Shown: positions 16,574 through 25,146 of the stretch, piece after piece
Layout: the number at the start of each line of letters is the position of its first letter
Numbering within the stretch: the first letter of the stretch is position 1
Assembly: GCA_017516965.1 (NCBI GenBank)
Contig: JAFXAP010000008.1
Location: 1 to 64,000 of the forward strand
Direction of reading: 5' to 3'
DNA: 64,000 bases
Source: Clostridia bacterium
GTDB taxonomy: Bacteria > Bacillota > Clostridia > Oscillospirales > Acutalibacteraceae
The notes under the pieces: model-generated
Database searches by the model: none
Seen by the model: only the letters and a program-made list of their open reading frames with translations
What the model was told of the DNA's origin: nothing
Position numbers and translations under genes: made by a program

Positions 16574-17476
16574 TTACATTATAGTAAATATTGTAAGCAT
16601 CTCGCGGACGTCGCTGTATATCTTGGGAGCGCTTTCTATCGGTAGCGGATTTTTGCCCTTGCCTACCTCTACGGTAAATGCAGGGCGAAGATACTCTTCA
16701 ATAAACCAGTCTTTAAATCCGCCACCCGTTGCAATAGACAGCGGCACGTCAAGCGCATAATCGCTGGTTGTTGCCATTATTTCTGCCATACGTTTTGCAG
16801 TTTTATCTTCATAACCGTTATAGCTCCAATATATTACCTCGCCTTGCGAATGAAGCGCCATTGCGTGATGTATGTTATAATTTTTGCACAAACTTACCAT
16901 AGCCTGTGTTTCGGGTTCGCTGTTTGGCGAGTAACCTCCAAAGCGTGTAGCCGCAGGACCAAATATGCCCGATTTTCTTTCAAGCGCGTTAAGTTTTTTC
17001 CATCCGGCATCAAAATTGTGGTTGATATCAACACCGCGTAAATTTGCATTAAAATGCCTGAAATCACCACGACACATTTTATAGATTTCGCCTGCCGCCT
17101 TACCGCAACCGAGCGCCCCTTTTATAGATATTTCGCACCCGTCGGGGTTTACACGCGGCACGAAAATCACACCGCGATTGCCCAAGGCTTTTTTAATATT
17201 TATGCCGCTAAGTGAACAACACTTTCGATAAGCATGAGCATATTCCTCTAAAAACATAAGCAAAATATTGCTTGTTATGTGCTCACTTCCGTGAAAAGCG
17301 GCGGCAAACAGCACATATTCTTTACATTCACCTAATTTTACAGCCGTTATATTTCGCCCCGCGCAACTTTTCCCTATGCAAAACTGCTGTAAACAGTCAT
17401 TTCTGCAACACAGCGCATCAATTATTTTTTGTATGTCGGTATAATCATATTCAACCGATTTAACTATTTTTTGCAA
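16574..17476 (-). CDS. M14-family zinc carboxypeptidase
   Basis: A ~300-residue peptidase M14 protein. The zinc ligands are visible as H-x-x-E in AAFHGSEHITSN and the later His in MALHSQGEVIYW; the catalytic Glu is in FTVEVGKGKNPLP. NPDGCEI and INHNFDAGW are family-typical. Homologues in spore-formers include gamma-D-glutamyl-diamino acid peptidases acting on peptidoglycan peptides, which is a plausible role. No signal peptide is seen, so it is probably cytoplasmic. TTG at 17474-17476 is preferred as start because it is well spaced from AAGGGTG; a GTG at 17483-17485 overlaps that site. Confidence 0.75.
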   Translation of the reverse strand: MQKIVKSVEYDYTDIQKIIDALCCRNDCLQQFCIGKSCAGRNITAVKLGECKEYVLFAAAFHGSEHITSNILLMFLEEYAHAYRKCCSLSGINIKKALGNRGVIFVPRVNPDGCEISIKGALGCGKAAGEIYKMCRGDFRHFNANLRGVDINHNFDAGWKKLNALERKSGIFGPAATRFGGYSPNSEPETQAMVSLCKNYNIHHAMALHSQGEVIYWSYNGYEDKTAKRMAEIMATTSDYALDVPLSIATGGGFKDWFIEEYLRPAFTVEVGKGKNPLPIESAPKIYSDVREMLTIFTIM

Positions 17477-17541
17477 CGCTATCACCCTTAAAAACTCAAT
17501 TTTGAATACTATAACTATTATATTAAAGGTGGCTTTAAATA

Positions 17542-18090
17542 ATGAATTTAGAAGAAAAGCAAATTAGTTTTGACTACAAATTTAAAGGTAGAATAATCTC
17601 TTTACGCCAAGATAATGCATTACTGCCAAACGGCAATACCGCCACACGCGAAGTGGTAGAACACCCGGGTGGAGTATGCGTTGCCGCGCTTACCGATAAT
17701 GACGAACTGCTTTTTGTAAAGCAGTGGCGATATCCTTATATGGAAGAAACGCTTGAAATCCCCGCGGGAAAACGCGATCGACAGGACGAGGACCCCTTGG
17801 AATGCGGCAAAAGAGAATTGATGGAAGAAACAGGCGCTGTCGCACAAAACTATGTTGACCTGTGTCCGCTGTACCCATCTCCCGGCTATTTAAACGAGGT
17901 TATATATTGTTATCTTGCAACAGGTCTTACCTTTGGTAAACAAAACCCAGATGAAGACGAGTTTTTAGACCTGCTTCGCATACCGCTTGAGAAAGCTGTA
18001 GAAATGGTGCTAAACGGTGAAATTAAAGATGCAAAAACTCAAATTGCCGTACTTAAAGTTAAGGTGCTTAAAGACAGCGGTAAAATTTGA
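17542..18090 (+). CDS. Nudix hydrolase, ADP-ribose pyrophosphatase type
   Basis: A 182-residue Nudix protein. The Nudix box is at ~residues 75-98 (AGKRDRQDE .. KRELMEETGA), with one residue more than the canonical G-x5-E spacing. The upstream VKQWRYPYMEETLEIPAG and downstream YPSPGYLNEVIYCYLA match ADP-ribose pyrophosphatases (NudF-like), which hydrolyse ADP-ribose to AMP and ribose 5-phosphate. It diverges from the M14 peptidase and stands alone upstream of the folate riboswitch. Confidence 0.85.
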   Translation: MNLEEKQISFDYKFKGRIISLRQDNALLPNGNTATREVVEHPGGVCVAALTDNDELLFVKQWRYPYMEETLEIPAGKRDRQDEDPLECGKRELMEETGAVAQNYVDLCPLYPSPGYLNEVIYCYLATGLTFGKQNPDEDEFLDLLRIPLEKAVEMVLNGEIKDAKTQIAVLKVKVLKDSGKI

Positions 18091-18133
18091 TTGACAAATT
18101 TAAAAAAAGTTATATAATAAACTTAAAATATTT

Positions 18134-18226
18134 CAGAGTAGACAGCATGGCGTTAAGTGTTGCGTGAACGGGGAGTTGTCACGCAGACGAAGGATTTACC
18201 CGCGGTTTTGCTGTCGCATCCCGCTG
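18134..18226 (+). ncRNA. Tetrahydrofolate (THF) riboswitch aptamer
   Basis: The sequence matches the THF (folT) riboswitch: AGAGTAGAC at the 5' side, GCGTTAAGTG, GCGTGAACGGGGAGTTGTCACGC, CGAAGG, and the closing GCATCCCGCT. It sits directly upstream of a FolT-like transporter gene, the classic arrangement. Binding of reduced folates would lower expression of the folate importer. Confidence 0.9.
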
Positions 18227-18255
18227 ACAAATAATAGCCGCGTTATATAAAATGG

Positions 18256-18289
18256 CCTCCTATTATCAGTTAGTTAGGATGATAGGAGG
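18256..18289 (+). promoter_or_regulatory. SD-sequestering expression platform of the THF riboswitch
   Basis: CCTCCTATTATC (18256-18267) pairs with GATGATAGGAGG (18278-18289) over 12 bp with one G-U. The 3' arm contains the AGGAGG ribosome binding site of folT, 8 nt before its ATG. Five T residues follow, so the hairpin could also act as a terminator, but masking of the ribosome binding site is the simplest reading. Confidence 0.7.
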
Positions 18290-18297
18290 TTTTTATT

Positions 18298-18840
18298 ATG
18301 CAAAGCAAAAAACAGCAATTATTCAAAATTATTTTAACGGCATTGCTTATAGCGCTTAATCTCGTTTTAGAACGAATTTTGCCAAGCTATAAAATCTGGA
18401 ATCAAGACATTAGTTTTGGGTTTCTGGCAATAGCTTTTGCCGCCGCATTTTTAGGCACTCCATATGCCGCAATAGTCGCAGGTGCGGGTGATTTAATCGG
18501 CTCGCTGTTATTTCCGTTCGGCGCATATTTTCCCGGATTTACACTCACAAACTGCATTTACGGTATTATTCTTGCGGAGTTTATCTATAAAAATGCCACA
18601 CCGCTTAAAATTTTAATTTGTGTTATTTTAAACAAGGTTGCTTGTTCACTAATACTTAACACCCTTTGGATTTCACTCATGTATCGCGGCGGTGTAGATG
18701 CGTTTTTTGTGGTATTGGTTCCGCGTTTGGTGGGAACCGCAATTATCGCAGTAATAGAATTTGTTGTGCTACTGCTTTTGTTTTCAGATAAAAGCCACGC
18801 GCGTAAACTGCTTGATAAGAATTTGAAAAAATTTATATAA
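18298..18840 (+). CDS. folT: Folate ECF transporter S component
   Basis: A 180-residue integral membrane protein with about five to six hydrophobic segments. ALLIALNLVLERILPSY, the GDLIGSLLFPFGAYFPGFTL motif and the C-terminal VPRLVGTAIIAVIEF match FolT-type S components, which bind folates and dock with a shared ECF energizing module (not in this window). The THF riboswitch immediately upstream supports the substrate. A bidirectional terminator follows. Confidence 0.85.
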   Translation: MQSKKQQLFKIILTALLIALNLVLERILPSYKIWNQDISFGFLAIAFAAAFLGTPYAAIVAGAGDLIGSLLFPFGAYFPGFTLTNCIYGIILAEFIYKNATPLKILICVILNKVACSLILNTLWISLMYRGGVDAFFVVLVPRLVGTAIIAVIEFVVLLLLFSDKSHARKLLDKNLKKFI

Positions 18841-18861
18841 ATACATAAAACGTAAATTTTA

Positions 18862-18894
18862 AAGCACTCACTTCAATTTAGTGAGTGCTTTTTG
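18862..18894. terminator. Bidirectional terminator between folT and pduL
   Basis: AAGCACTCAC (18862-18871) and GTGAGTGCTT (18881-18890) form a 10-bp stem flanked by A/T tracts on both sides. It ends folT from the left and the long microcompartment operon from the right. Confidence 0.8.
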
Positions 18895-19548
18895 TTATTT
18901 TACAATTTTTACCTTTGCGCCGTTGCCTATGCCTGCGGCGTTAGCATCATCGGTATCTATATGCATTTCAAGACGGAAATCCTTATGTACGCGTACCTGA
19001 ACGTCATAAAACTTTGTGCGACGCTCACCGCTTACCTCTACGTCAACATACTGCCCGTCTGAAAGGCCAAATGCGGCGCCCTCGTCGGTGCTCATATGAA
19101 TATGACGGTTGGCAATTATGCAACCCTCTTTAAGAGTTACAACACCTTTAGGTCCAATAATTGTTACAGGTGCCGAACCTGCAATATCGCCCGATTCCCT
19201 TACAGGTGGTTTAACCTTGAGTGTAAAAGAATCTGTACGGGAAATTTCTACCTGAGAAGCCTTACGAACAGGACCCAATACTCGAACATTTTCAATAGGA
19301 CGAAGCGACGGACCCACGATTGTAAGTGTTTCTTTACAAGCAAACTGACCAGGCTGTGACAAATCTTTTATGGGGGTCAGCTCATAGCCTTTGCCAAAAA
19401 GTGTTTCTAAATCTTGGGTAGATAAATGTATGTGGCGGTTTGAAACACCCACAGGCACAGTATCATTACTGCCGCTTGAACTTTCGCCACCAAGACCCGC
19501 CATTACGCGAGAAACAATTTCGGCAACAATTTTATCATCATAAGCCAT
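18895..19548 (-). CDS. pduL: PduL phosphate propanoyltransferase
   Basis: A 217-residue PduL-type phosphotransacylase that converts propanoyl-CoA to propanoyl phosphate and recycles CoA inside the microcompartment. Two copies of the PduL domain signature with NRHIH (VGVSNRHIHLS; IIANRHIHMS) supply the zinc-binding histidines. Residues ~4-20 (DDKIVAEIVSRVMAGLGG) form an amphipathic encapsulation peptide followed by a Ser/Gly linker. It is the last gene of the operon, 23 bp after the aldehyde dehydrogenase. Confidence 0.92.
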   Translation of the reverse strand: MAYDDKIVAEIVSRVMAGLGGESSSGSNDTVPVGVSNRHIHLSTQDLETLFGKGYELTPIKDLSQPGQFACKETLTIVGPSLRPIENVRVLGPVRKASQVEISRTDSFTLKVKPPVRESGDIAGSAPVTIIGPKGVVTLKEGCIIANRHIHMSTDEGAAFGLSDGQYVDVEVSGERRTKFYDVQVRVHKDFRLEMHIDTDDANAAGIGNGAKVKIVK

Positions 19549-19571
19549 TTTTATGACCTCTTTTCTGCGAT

Positions 19572-21017
19572 TTAAATAATACGGAAGCTTTCAGCCATTA
19601 CGCAACGACGTTGACGTGTAAAACTGCGCGCAGAGGTTATACCCTCGCCTGTAGGACCTGCAATTGTAAATGTTGCATGACCCTCGCCACCAAAGCCGAT
19701 ACCTGCATAAGAGGGTGCATTTTTAACAAAGATTGTGGTTTCAACTTCCCTAGCAAAGCGAGAAAGGTTGTCAACATTTTTAGAGTGCATATGCGCTGTG
19801 TGGCGGTTACCGTGCTCTGCCTTAACTGCCAAGTCAATTGCCTCGTCAATATTGCTTACACGAACAATTGGAAGTATTGGCATCATAAGTTCTTCCTGAA
19901 CAAATGGATGGTTAAAGTCGGTTTCACAAATAATGCAACGAATATCATCACTTACTGTAATACCAAGTTTTGAAAGGATTACCTTAGCATCACGACCAAC
20001 ACAGTCACGGTTTACAATCTTGCGAACGTTACCTTTTTTGTCGGTTTTGTCTACAAGAACTATATCAGCAAGGCGAGCTGCCTGTGAGCTGTCTATCATA
20101 TAAGCGCCGTTTTTAAGCATTACAGATATAAGCTCGTCAGCAATATTTTTAAAAGCAAATACCTCTTTTTCGGCAATGCAAGGAAGGTTGTTATCAAATG
20201 TGCAGCCGTCAATTATATCTTTGCCTGCCTTACCGATATCAGCAGTATCATCAACAATAACAGGTGGGTTACCCGCGCCTGCGCCAATTGCCTTTTTACC
20301 AGAAGAAAGCACAGCCTTTACAACACCCGGACCACCTGTGCAAACAAGCAGACGAATAAGTGGGTGTGACTGCATAATTGCGGCAGATTCAAGGGTTGGT
20401 TTTTTCATAGAGCAAACCAAAATCTCGGGGCCGCCCATTGCTTTACTTGCGCGGTTCACAAGGTCAACCGCATAGTTTGAGGTAGCAATTGCATTAGGAT
20501 GTGGGTTAAACACAACGCCGTTACCTGCGGCAATCATACCAATGCTGTTGCATATTACAGTTTCACTTGGATTGGTACTTGGAGTGATAGCACCAACAAC
20601 GCCAAATGGAGCCATTTCAACAAGTGTAAGACCATAGTCGCCCGTTTTGGCAGCAGAAATAATATCTTCTGTGCCGGGTGTTTTGTCGGCAACAAGCATA
20701 TGCTTTGCAGTCTTATGATCTACCCTACCCATGCCTGTTTCTTTAACGCCGATTTCTGCCATTATGTGTGCTTCTGCACGTGTAAGACGGCGGATTTCGG
20801 TAATAAGCTGTTCACGCTTTTCTACCGACATAGCGCGTACTGCCTTATAAGCCACCTGCGCTGCGGCGATAGCATCGTTCATATCGTCAAATACACCTAC
20901 AAACTTTTTACCGGCATACTGTGTGCTGTCAAAACTAGCCGTAGGAGCGGCTGTTACTTTATTTAATACCTGACTTACAACCTCACGAATTTCGGCTTCG
21001 GTAAGATTTCTTGCCAT
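19572..21017 (-). CDS. pduP: CoA-acylating propionaldehyde dehydrogenase
   Basis: A 481-residue PduP/EutE-type aldehyde dehydrogenase that oxidizes propanal to propanoyl-CoA with NAD and CoA. The catalytic cysteine is in NNLPCIAEKEV near residue 278; PFGVVGAITPSTNPS is the family's nucleotide-binding region. The N-terminal LTEAEIREVVSQVLNKV is a typical encapsulation peptide joined by an Ala/Thr-rich linker. AAGGAGTGATTATAT precedes the ATG. Confidence 0.93.
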   Translation of the reverse strand: MARNLTEAEIREVVSQVLNKVTAAPTASFDSTQYAGKKFVGVFDDMNDAIAAAQVAYKAVRAMSVEKREQLITEIRRLTRAEAHIMAEIGVKETGMGRVDHKTAKHMLVADKTPGTEDIISAAKTGDYGLTLVEMAPFGVVGAITPSTNPSETVICNSIGMIAAGNGVVFNPHPNAIATSNYAVDLVNRASKAMGGPEILVCSMKKPTLESAAIMQSHPLIRLLVCTGGPGVVKAVLSSGKKAIGAGAGNPPVIVDDTADIGKAGKDIIDGCTFDNNLPCIAEKEVFAFKNIADELISVMLKNGAYMIDSSQAARLADIVLVDKTDKKGNVRKIVNRDCVGRDAKVILSKLGITVSDDIRCIICETDFNHPFVQEELMMPILPIVRVSNIDEAIDLAVKAEHGNRHTAHMHSKNVDNLSRFAREVETTIFVKNAPSYAGIGFGGEGHATFTIAGPTGEGITSARSFTRQRRCVMAESFRII

Positions 21018-21047
21018 ATATAATCACTCCTTGAGATACTCTTAAAA

Positions 21048-21806
21048 TCAATATATCAGTTCAATGTTTTTTGTTTTTAAATATTCTTGCCAGTTTGCAC
21101 TGGGCTCTGCATCGGTTGCAATAATGTCTACATCGGTAATATCGCTAACCTTGATAAGTGAAATTTTATCAAACTTACTTGAGTCAACCACTAAAATCTT
21201 TGTTTCAGCCGAATCAAATAATGCCTGTTTCATTTCAGAATCTTTTTCATTTGAATCGGTAATACCACGGCTGATATCTATACCCTTTGAAGAGCAGATT
21301 GCATAGTCAACGTGGAAGGCTCTGATTGCCTTTTCAGCCGACGGACCCACAAGCGATAATGAACCGCGCTTTAACTTGCCACCGGTTGAAAAAACATTCC
21401 AATCGTCTTTGTCAGAAAGTTCAATAAGAGCTTCGACCGAGTTGGTGATAAGTGTAATGTTTTTTAAATTTTTTATATAGTTAAGCACCATAAGCGCGGT
21501 TGAACTTGCATCCATCATAATGCAATCACCGTCGTGAAACAATTGGCTTACTTTTTCAGCAATTTTTTGTTTTTCCTGAACATTTGCTTTTTTTCTTACG
21601 CTATGCGGTAAATCGGTGCTAAAGTTTTGAACAAGCACAGCTCCACCATAGCTTTTTTTAACAAGGCCTTCCTTGTCAAGTTTTTCCAAGTCACGGCGTA
21701 TAGTTTCTTCGGTAACGTCAAATTCGGCGCTGAGCTCTGAAACTATAACCTTGCCATCTAAATATAGTTTGGAAAGAATTGCATTACGTCGTTCTATTCC
21801 GAGCAT
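21048..21806 (-). CDS. DeoR-family regulator of the microcompartment operon
   Basis: A 252-residue DeoR/GlpR-type repressor. The N-terminal winged helix is IERRNAILSKL .. VSELSAEFDVTEETIRRDL, and the C-terminal DeoRC sensor contains DASSTALMVLNYI and ITNSVEAL. DeoR regulators usually respond to sugar phosphates. In a fucose/rhamnose context, fuculose- or rhamnulose-phosphate, or a downstream metabolite, is a likely effector (inference). It is encoded inside the operon it probably controls, between pduT-like and pduP genes. Confidence 0.85.
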   Translation of the reverse strand: MLGIERRNAILSKLYLDGKVIVSELSAEFDVTEETIRRDLEKLDKEGLVKKSYGGAVLVQNFSTDLPHSVRKKANVQEKQKIAEKVSQLFHDGDCIMMDASSTALMVLNYIKNLKNITLITNSVEALIELSDKDDWNVFSTGGKLKRGSLSLVGPSAEKAIRAFHVDYAICSSKGIDISRGITDSNEKDSEMKQALFDSAETKILVVDSSKFDKISLIKVSDITDVDIIATDAEPSANWQEYLKTKNIELIY

Positions 21807-21832
21807 TTAAACAGTTCTCTCTTTCTTAAAAA

Positions 21833-22381
21833 TTAAATTATACTGCTCCACATTTTTTCATCAGGATGTGGAATAACTGCGCTGTCAAGGAACATACCCT
21901 GTTCTCCTGCGCCCTGTTTTGCGCGTTCAATAGCCGCATCAACCGCAGCAATTTCACCGGTAAGCAAAAGATAAGATTTACCGCACATACCACGTGAAAG
22001 GCGAAGTTCTATAAGCTCTACAAGAGATGTCTTAGCGGCAATATCGGCCGCAACTATTGCAGCGCATGATGAAAATGTTTCAAGCACACCCAAGGCATTT
22101 GGACTGCCTATATCGGTTGTACCATAAAGCGCTGTAAAGATACTTTCGTGAGGATTACCAAGCACAAATTTATCTATCAGCATATCGGGCATTTTAGCCG
22201 CTGCCGCATCAACTGACGCGCGGACAGCGCTAAGTTCTCCCGAGATGAGTACCATATATTTACCCGGGCATACTGTGGTGGCCTCTATAATTTCAACCTC
22301 GGCGGTTTTTACCATTATATCTGCCGCGCGCATACCCGAAGATACGGTTTTGTATTCTACCATTGCAAGTGCTTTTTTCAT
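21833..22381 (-). CDS. pduT: PduT-like tandem BMC-domain trimer shell protein
   Basis: A 182-residue protein with two BMC domains (residues ~4-85 and ~95-180), forming pseudohexameric trimers. The cysteine in TTVCPGKYMV (residue ~38) is at the place where PduT binds a [4Fe-4S] cluster in the pore, suggesting electron transfer through the shell. It is adjacent to the PduS-like flavin/Fe-S protein, its usual partner. Confidence 0.9.
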   Translation of the reverse strand: MKKALAMVEYKTVSSGMRAADIMVKTAEVEIIEATTVCPGKYMVLISGELSAVRASVDAAAAKMPDMLIDKFVLGNPHESIFTALYGTTDIGSPNALGVLETFSSCAAIVAADIAAKTSLVELIELRLSRGMCGKSYLLLTGEIAAVDAAIERAKQGAGEQGMFLDSAVIPHPDEKMWSSII

Positions 22382-22390
22382 TATTTACAC

Positions 22391-23716
22391 CTATTGTTTT
22401 TCAATTATTATTGCAGTTTTACCTATTGCGGTAACCTTACCGTTTACCGGAGAGTGTAGCGCAACGCTTAGTCCGTTACCCGCTTTAGCTATCAACTGCT
22501 TTTCACAAACTTCATCACCTTTTTTTACCACAGGTACACTTGGCGCACCTACGTGTTGGCTAAGAAGCATTGTCACCTTTTTAAATTTGGGAACTGCCTC
22601 TATTATTGGGGCAGGTTTATTATACTTTTTAAGACCTATACGACTTGTAAGTCTTGCCATAGGAACCTGACGAAGCGGACGGTTTGGATTTATAGCCAAA
22701 TTGTCTTTTTGAGCCTGAGGTTTTACACCCGCCTTACGAAGTTCGGTCTTACAAGCTGCAAGCAACATACGCGGTGATAAATTTTGCACGCAAGAATATT
22801 GCTCACAAAGTCCGCAACCCGAACAATACAGAGCGTTTATATACGGCTCGGCATCGTTTGTGATACTGTTTGATGCAACGCGCATAAACTCTGACGGGTT
22901 AATTGGATGACCTAAAAGATTGCGCGAACAAAGGCTTGTGCAATAACTGCATTGGCAGCACGCCGCCATAGCGCGTTTCATATCTATAAAGGTCTTTGAT
23001 TGTCGTCTTCTTATAAGTGAATGTTCACGTGGTAACACAAGCACCGCATTGGTGGTTTTGGTTACTATGTTGGCTTTTGAACCAAGTGAACCCATCATAG
23101 GACCGCCAATTATAAAAGCAGGGTCAGGCGTTGTAATATTACCTGCAAGCGCAAGTATTTCACCTACCGTGACACCAAGAGGTACTCTTACAGTAACGGG
23201 ATTTTCCACCTCGCCTGCTATTGTAACGTATTTACGGGTAACCGGTCTACCGTTCATAGCGCGGTAAAGATTGTAAACCGTTTCAACGTTAAGTACCATA
23301 ACACCTACCGACAGCGGTATATCACCTGGGGGTACTATTCTACCTGTTACCTCATAGGTCAGTATAATTTCATCGCCTATGGGATAAACATCATCAAGAT
23401 GACAAATTTCTATATTGGAAAAAAACTCTATAAAGGGAGCGATTGCCTCGGTTGTCTCGTGATAAGACTTTTTAAGCGCAACGCAAACCCTTTTAGCGTT
23501 TACTGTTTTCGAGATTAAATCAAGGGCTTCAAAAATTTCCTGTGGGTGTGTTTCGAGCACCTGACGGTGCAATTTAAGCAAAGGCTCACACTCGGCACAG
23601 TTAAGAATAACGGTATCGGCCGTTTTGCTCAGCTTTGCATAGGTTGGAAAACCTGCGCCACCGGCACCAACTATTCCGTTTTCTTGCAAGATGCCCTGAA
23701 GGTCTTTTAAATTCAT
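22391..23716 (-). CDS. pduS: PduS/RnfC-like Fe-S flavoprotein
   Basis: A 441-residue RnfC-related oxidoreductase with an N-terminal GIVGAGGAGFPTYAKL nucleotide/flavin-binding motif, an SLBB domain in the middle, and two ferredoxin-like cysteine clusters (CCQCSYCTSLC and CSGCGLCEQYSC). In B12-dependent loci PduS reduces cobalamin. This locus has a glycyl-radical dehydratase and no cobalamin genes, so its likely role is moving electrons from NADH across the shell via PduT. Confidence 0.88.
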   Translation of the reverse strand: MNLKDLQGILQENGIVGAGGAGFPTYAKLSKTADTVILNCAECEPLLKLHRQVLETHPQEIFEALDLISKTVNAKRVCVALKKSYHETTEAIAPFIEFFSNIEICHLDDVYPIGDEIILTYEVTGRIVPPGDIPLSVGVMVLNVETVYNLYRAMNGRPVTRKYVTIAGEVENPVTVRVPLGVTVGEILALAGNITTPDPAFIIGGPMMGSLGSKANIVTKTTNAVLVLPREHSLIRRRQSKTFIDMKRAMAACCQCSYCTSLCSRNLLGHPINPSEFMRVASNSITNDAEPYINALYCSGCGLCEQYSCVQNLSPRMLLAACKTELRKAGVKPQAQKDNLAINPNRPLRQVPMARLTSRIGLKKYNKPAPIIEAVPKFKKVTMLLSQHVGAPSVPVVKKGDEVCEKQLIAKAGNGLSVALHSPVNGKVTAIGKTAIIIEKQ

Positions 23717-23719
23717 TTA

Positions 23720-23992
23720 TTATAACTCCGGCAAGCCTATTCCGTTATCTACAATACCAACAATAGCGGCGTCCACAGGTGCTGTCTGCATATCGCAACC
23801 TATTCTTGCGGCAGAGCCTGTTGCTACAAGCACTATTTCACCAATACCTGCGCCCACATTATCTATTGCTACAAATTTAGCATTGGGGTCTCCTAATTTT
23901 TCGATTGGTTCAACAACCATAAACTTAGAACCCACTAATTTTTCATTTTTACGGGTAGAAACTATAGTTCCTACTACTTTTCCAACTAACAT
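23720..23992 (-). CDS. pduN: EutN/CcmL/PduN pentameric vertex shell protein
   Basis: A 90-residue BMC-P protein with MLVGKVVGTIVSTRKNEKL at the start and the GAGIGEIVLVATGSAAR segment of the EutN/CcmL family. Pentamers cap the vertices of the polyhedral shell. It is the only vertex protein seen here. Confidence 0.93.
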   Translation of the reverse strand: MLVGKVVGTIVSTRKNEKLVGSKFMVVEPIEKLGDPNAKFVAIDNVGAGIGEIVLVATGSAARIGCDMQTAPVDAAIVGIVDNGIGLPEL

Positions 23993-24040
23993 TTGTTGTT
24001 ACAATCCCTTCTGATTGATTAAGTTTTGCCCTAAGGCTTT

Positions 24041-24066
24041 GGGGAAGAGAAGAGTTTCTCTTCCCC
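24041..24066. other. Intercistronic stem-loop inside the microcompartment operon
   Basis: GGGGAAGAGAA (24041-24051) and TTCTCTTCCCC (24056-24066) pair perfectly around a 4-nt loop, between a shell hexamer gene and pduN. No T-tract follows on the minus strand, so mRNA processing or stability control is more likely than full termination. Confidence 0.5.
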
Positions 24067-24078
24067 TAAAAATTAAAA

Positions 24079-24357
24079 TTACTTCAATGAGGGAAGAATT
24101 TTTTCTACATCGCCGTGAGGTCTTGGGATTACGTGTGTTGCGATAACTTCGCCCAAAGAACCAGCCGATGAAGAACCAGCTTCTACAGCAGCCTTAACAG
24201 CGCCAACGTCGCCGCGTACCATTACAGATACGAGACCTGAACCGATCTTTTCTGTGCCGATAAGCTCTACGTTTGCAGCCTTTACCATTGCGTCTGCAGC
24301 TTCAATTGCAGCTACAAGACCGCGGGTTTCTACCATACCTAATGCTTCAAGTGCCAT
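24079..24357 (-). CDS. pduA: PduA-like hexameric shell protein (BMC-H)
   Basis: A 92-residue BMC-H protein: [38 protein letters not shown] and [15 protein letters not shown]. The pore region IGSG matches PduA/PduJ-type hexamers, which form facets and allow diol passage. It is almost identical over its length to the C-terminal 92 residues of the next gene upstream, showing a recent duplication. AGGAGGAAACAAAA precedes the ATG. Confidence 0.92.
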   Translation of the reverse strand: MALEALGMVETRGLVAAIEAADAMVKAANVELIGTEKIGSGLVSVMVRGDVGAVKAAVEAGSSSAGSLGEVIATHVIPRPHGDVEKILPSLK

Positions 24358-24409
24358 TTTTGTTTCCTCCTGATAAAGATTTTATTTTAAATAAAATTTA
24401 AAAACGAAA

Positions 24410-24820
24410 TTATTTAAGTGTGGGAAGAATTTTCTCCACATCGTTGTGAGGTCTTGGAATTACGTGTGTTGCGATAACCTCACCTAAAGAACCTGCCGAA
24501 GAAGAACCAGCTTCTACAGCGGCTTTAACAGCGCCAACGTCGCCGCGTACCATTACAGATACGAGACCTGAACCAATCTTTTCTGTGCCGATAAGTTCTA
24601 CGTTTGCAGCCTTTACCATTGCGTCTGCAGCTTCAATTGCAGCTACGAGACCGCGGGTTTCTACCATACCTAATGCTTCAAGTGCCATGCGTGTTACCTC
24701 CTTTACCTTAGGTTCAGTTTCTACCTTGGCGGCCGTCGGCTTTTTAGCCGCAGCCGATTTGGTAGTTGTTGTTTTTTTAGTAGTAGCAGATTTACTGCTA
24801 GAAGTTTTAGAAGTAGCCAT
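24410..24820 (-). CDS. BMC-H shell protein with Lys/Thr/Ser/Ala-rich N-terminal extension
   Basis: A 136-residue protein. Residues 1-44 are a low-complexity basic tail rich in Lys, Thr, Ser and Ala; residues 45-136 are a PduA-type BMC-H domain differing from the neighbouring 24079-24357 product at only a few positions. A perfect ribosome binding site, AAAGGAGGT (24696-24704), encoded by the end of the tail, lies 7 nt before the internal ATG at 24686-24688. The gene may therefore make both a tailed and an untailed subunit. The gene start overlaps the preceding stop (TAATG). The tail could face the lumen or cytosol and bind cargo or nucleic acid (speculative). Confidence 0.88.
   Translation of the reverse strand: MATSKTSSSKSATTKKTTTTKSAAAKKPTAAKVETEPKVKEVTRMALEALGMVETRGLVAAIEAADAMVKAANVELIGTEKIGSGLVSVMVRGDVGAVKAAVEAGSSSAGSLGEVIATHVIPRPHNDVEKILPTLK
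24686..24704 (-). promoter_or_regulatory. Internal ribosome binding site and start codon within a shell-protein gene
   Basis: AAAGGAGGT (24696-24704) lies 7 nt before ATG 24686-24688, in frame, exactly at the first residue of the BMC domain. It is as good as the sites of the neighbouring shell genes. It may be a leftover from the fusion of a tail to a standalone pduA copy, or a device giving two isoforms. Confidence 0.7.
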
Positions 24821-25119
24821 TATTTAGTTCCTTCTTTCTTTTTTATGCGAGATGCGCTAAGTTTAAGCAGACGCACAACCTCTTCATGAGGGCTTGGAAT
24901 AACAGCATGTGAAACAGGTTTTTTAATTGCATTTGCCACAGCATTATCTACTGCGGCGCTTACGGCAGAAACCTGACCTTCAACCACAACCGTTACAAGT
25001 CGCCCACCAAGCTTACGCTCCCAGGTTACAAACTCTACATCTGCTGATTTACACATTATATCAAGGCAATCAACAGCTGCTGTTACGCCTGAAACCTCTA
25101 TAAGTCCTATAGACTTCAT
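24820..25119 (-). CDS. BMC-H shell protein, divergent
   Basis: A 99-residue single-BMC-domain protein: [39 protein letters not shown] and [15 protein letters not shown], ending in a basic tail ([10 protein letters not shown]). The pore loop KLGGR differs from the IGSG of the PduA-like copies, so its conductance is probably different. It overlaps the next gene by one base (TAATG). Confidence 0.88.
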   Translation of the reverse strand: MKSIGLIEVSGVTAAVDCLDIMCKSADVEFVTWERKLGGRLVTVVVEGQVSAVSAAVDNAVANAIKKPVSHAVIPSPHEEVVRLLKLSASRIKKKEGTK

Positions 25120-25146
25120 AAGTAATTACCTCTTAAAATCTTAAGA

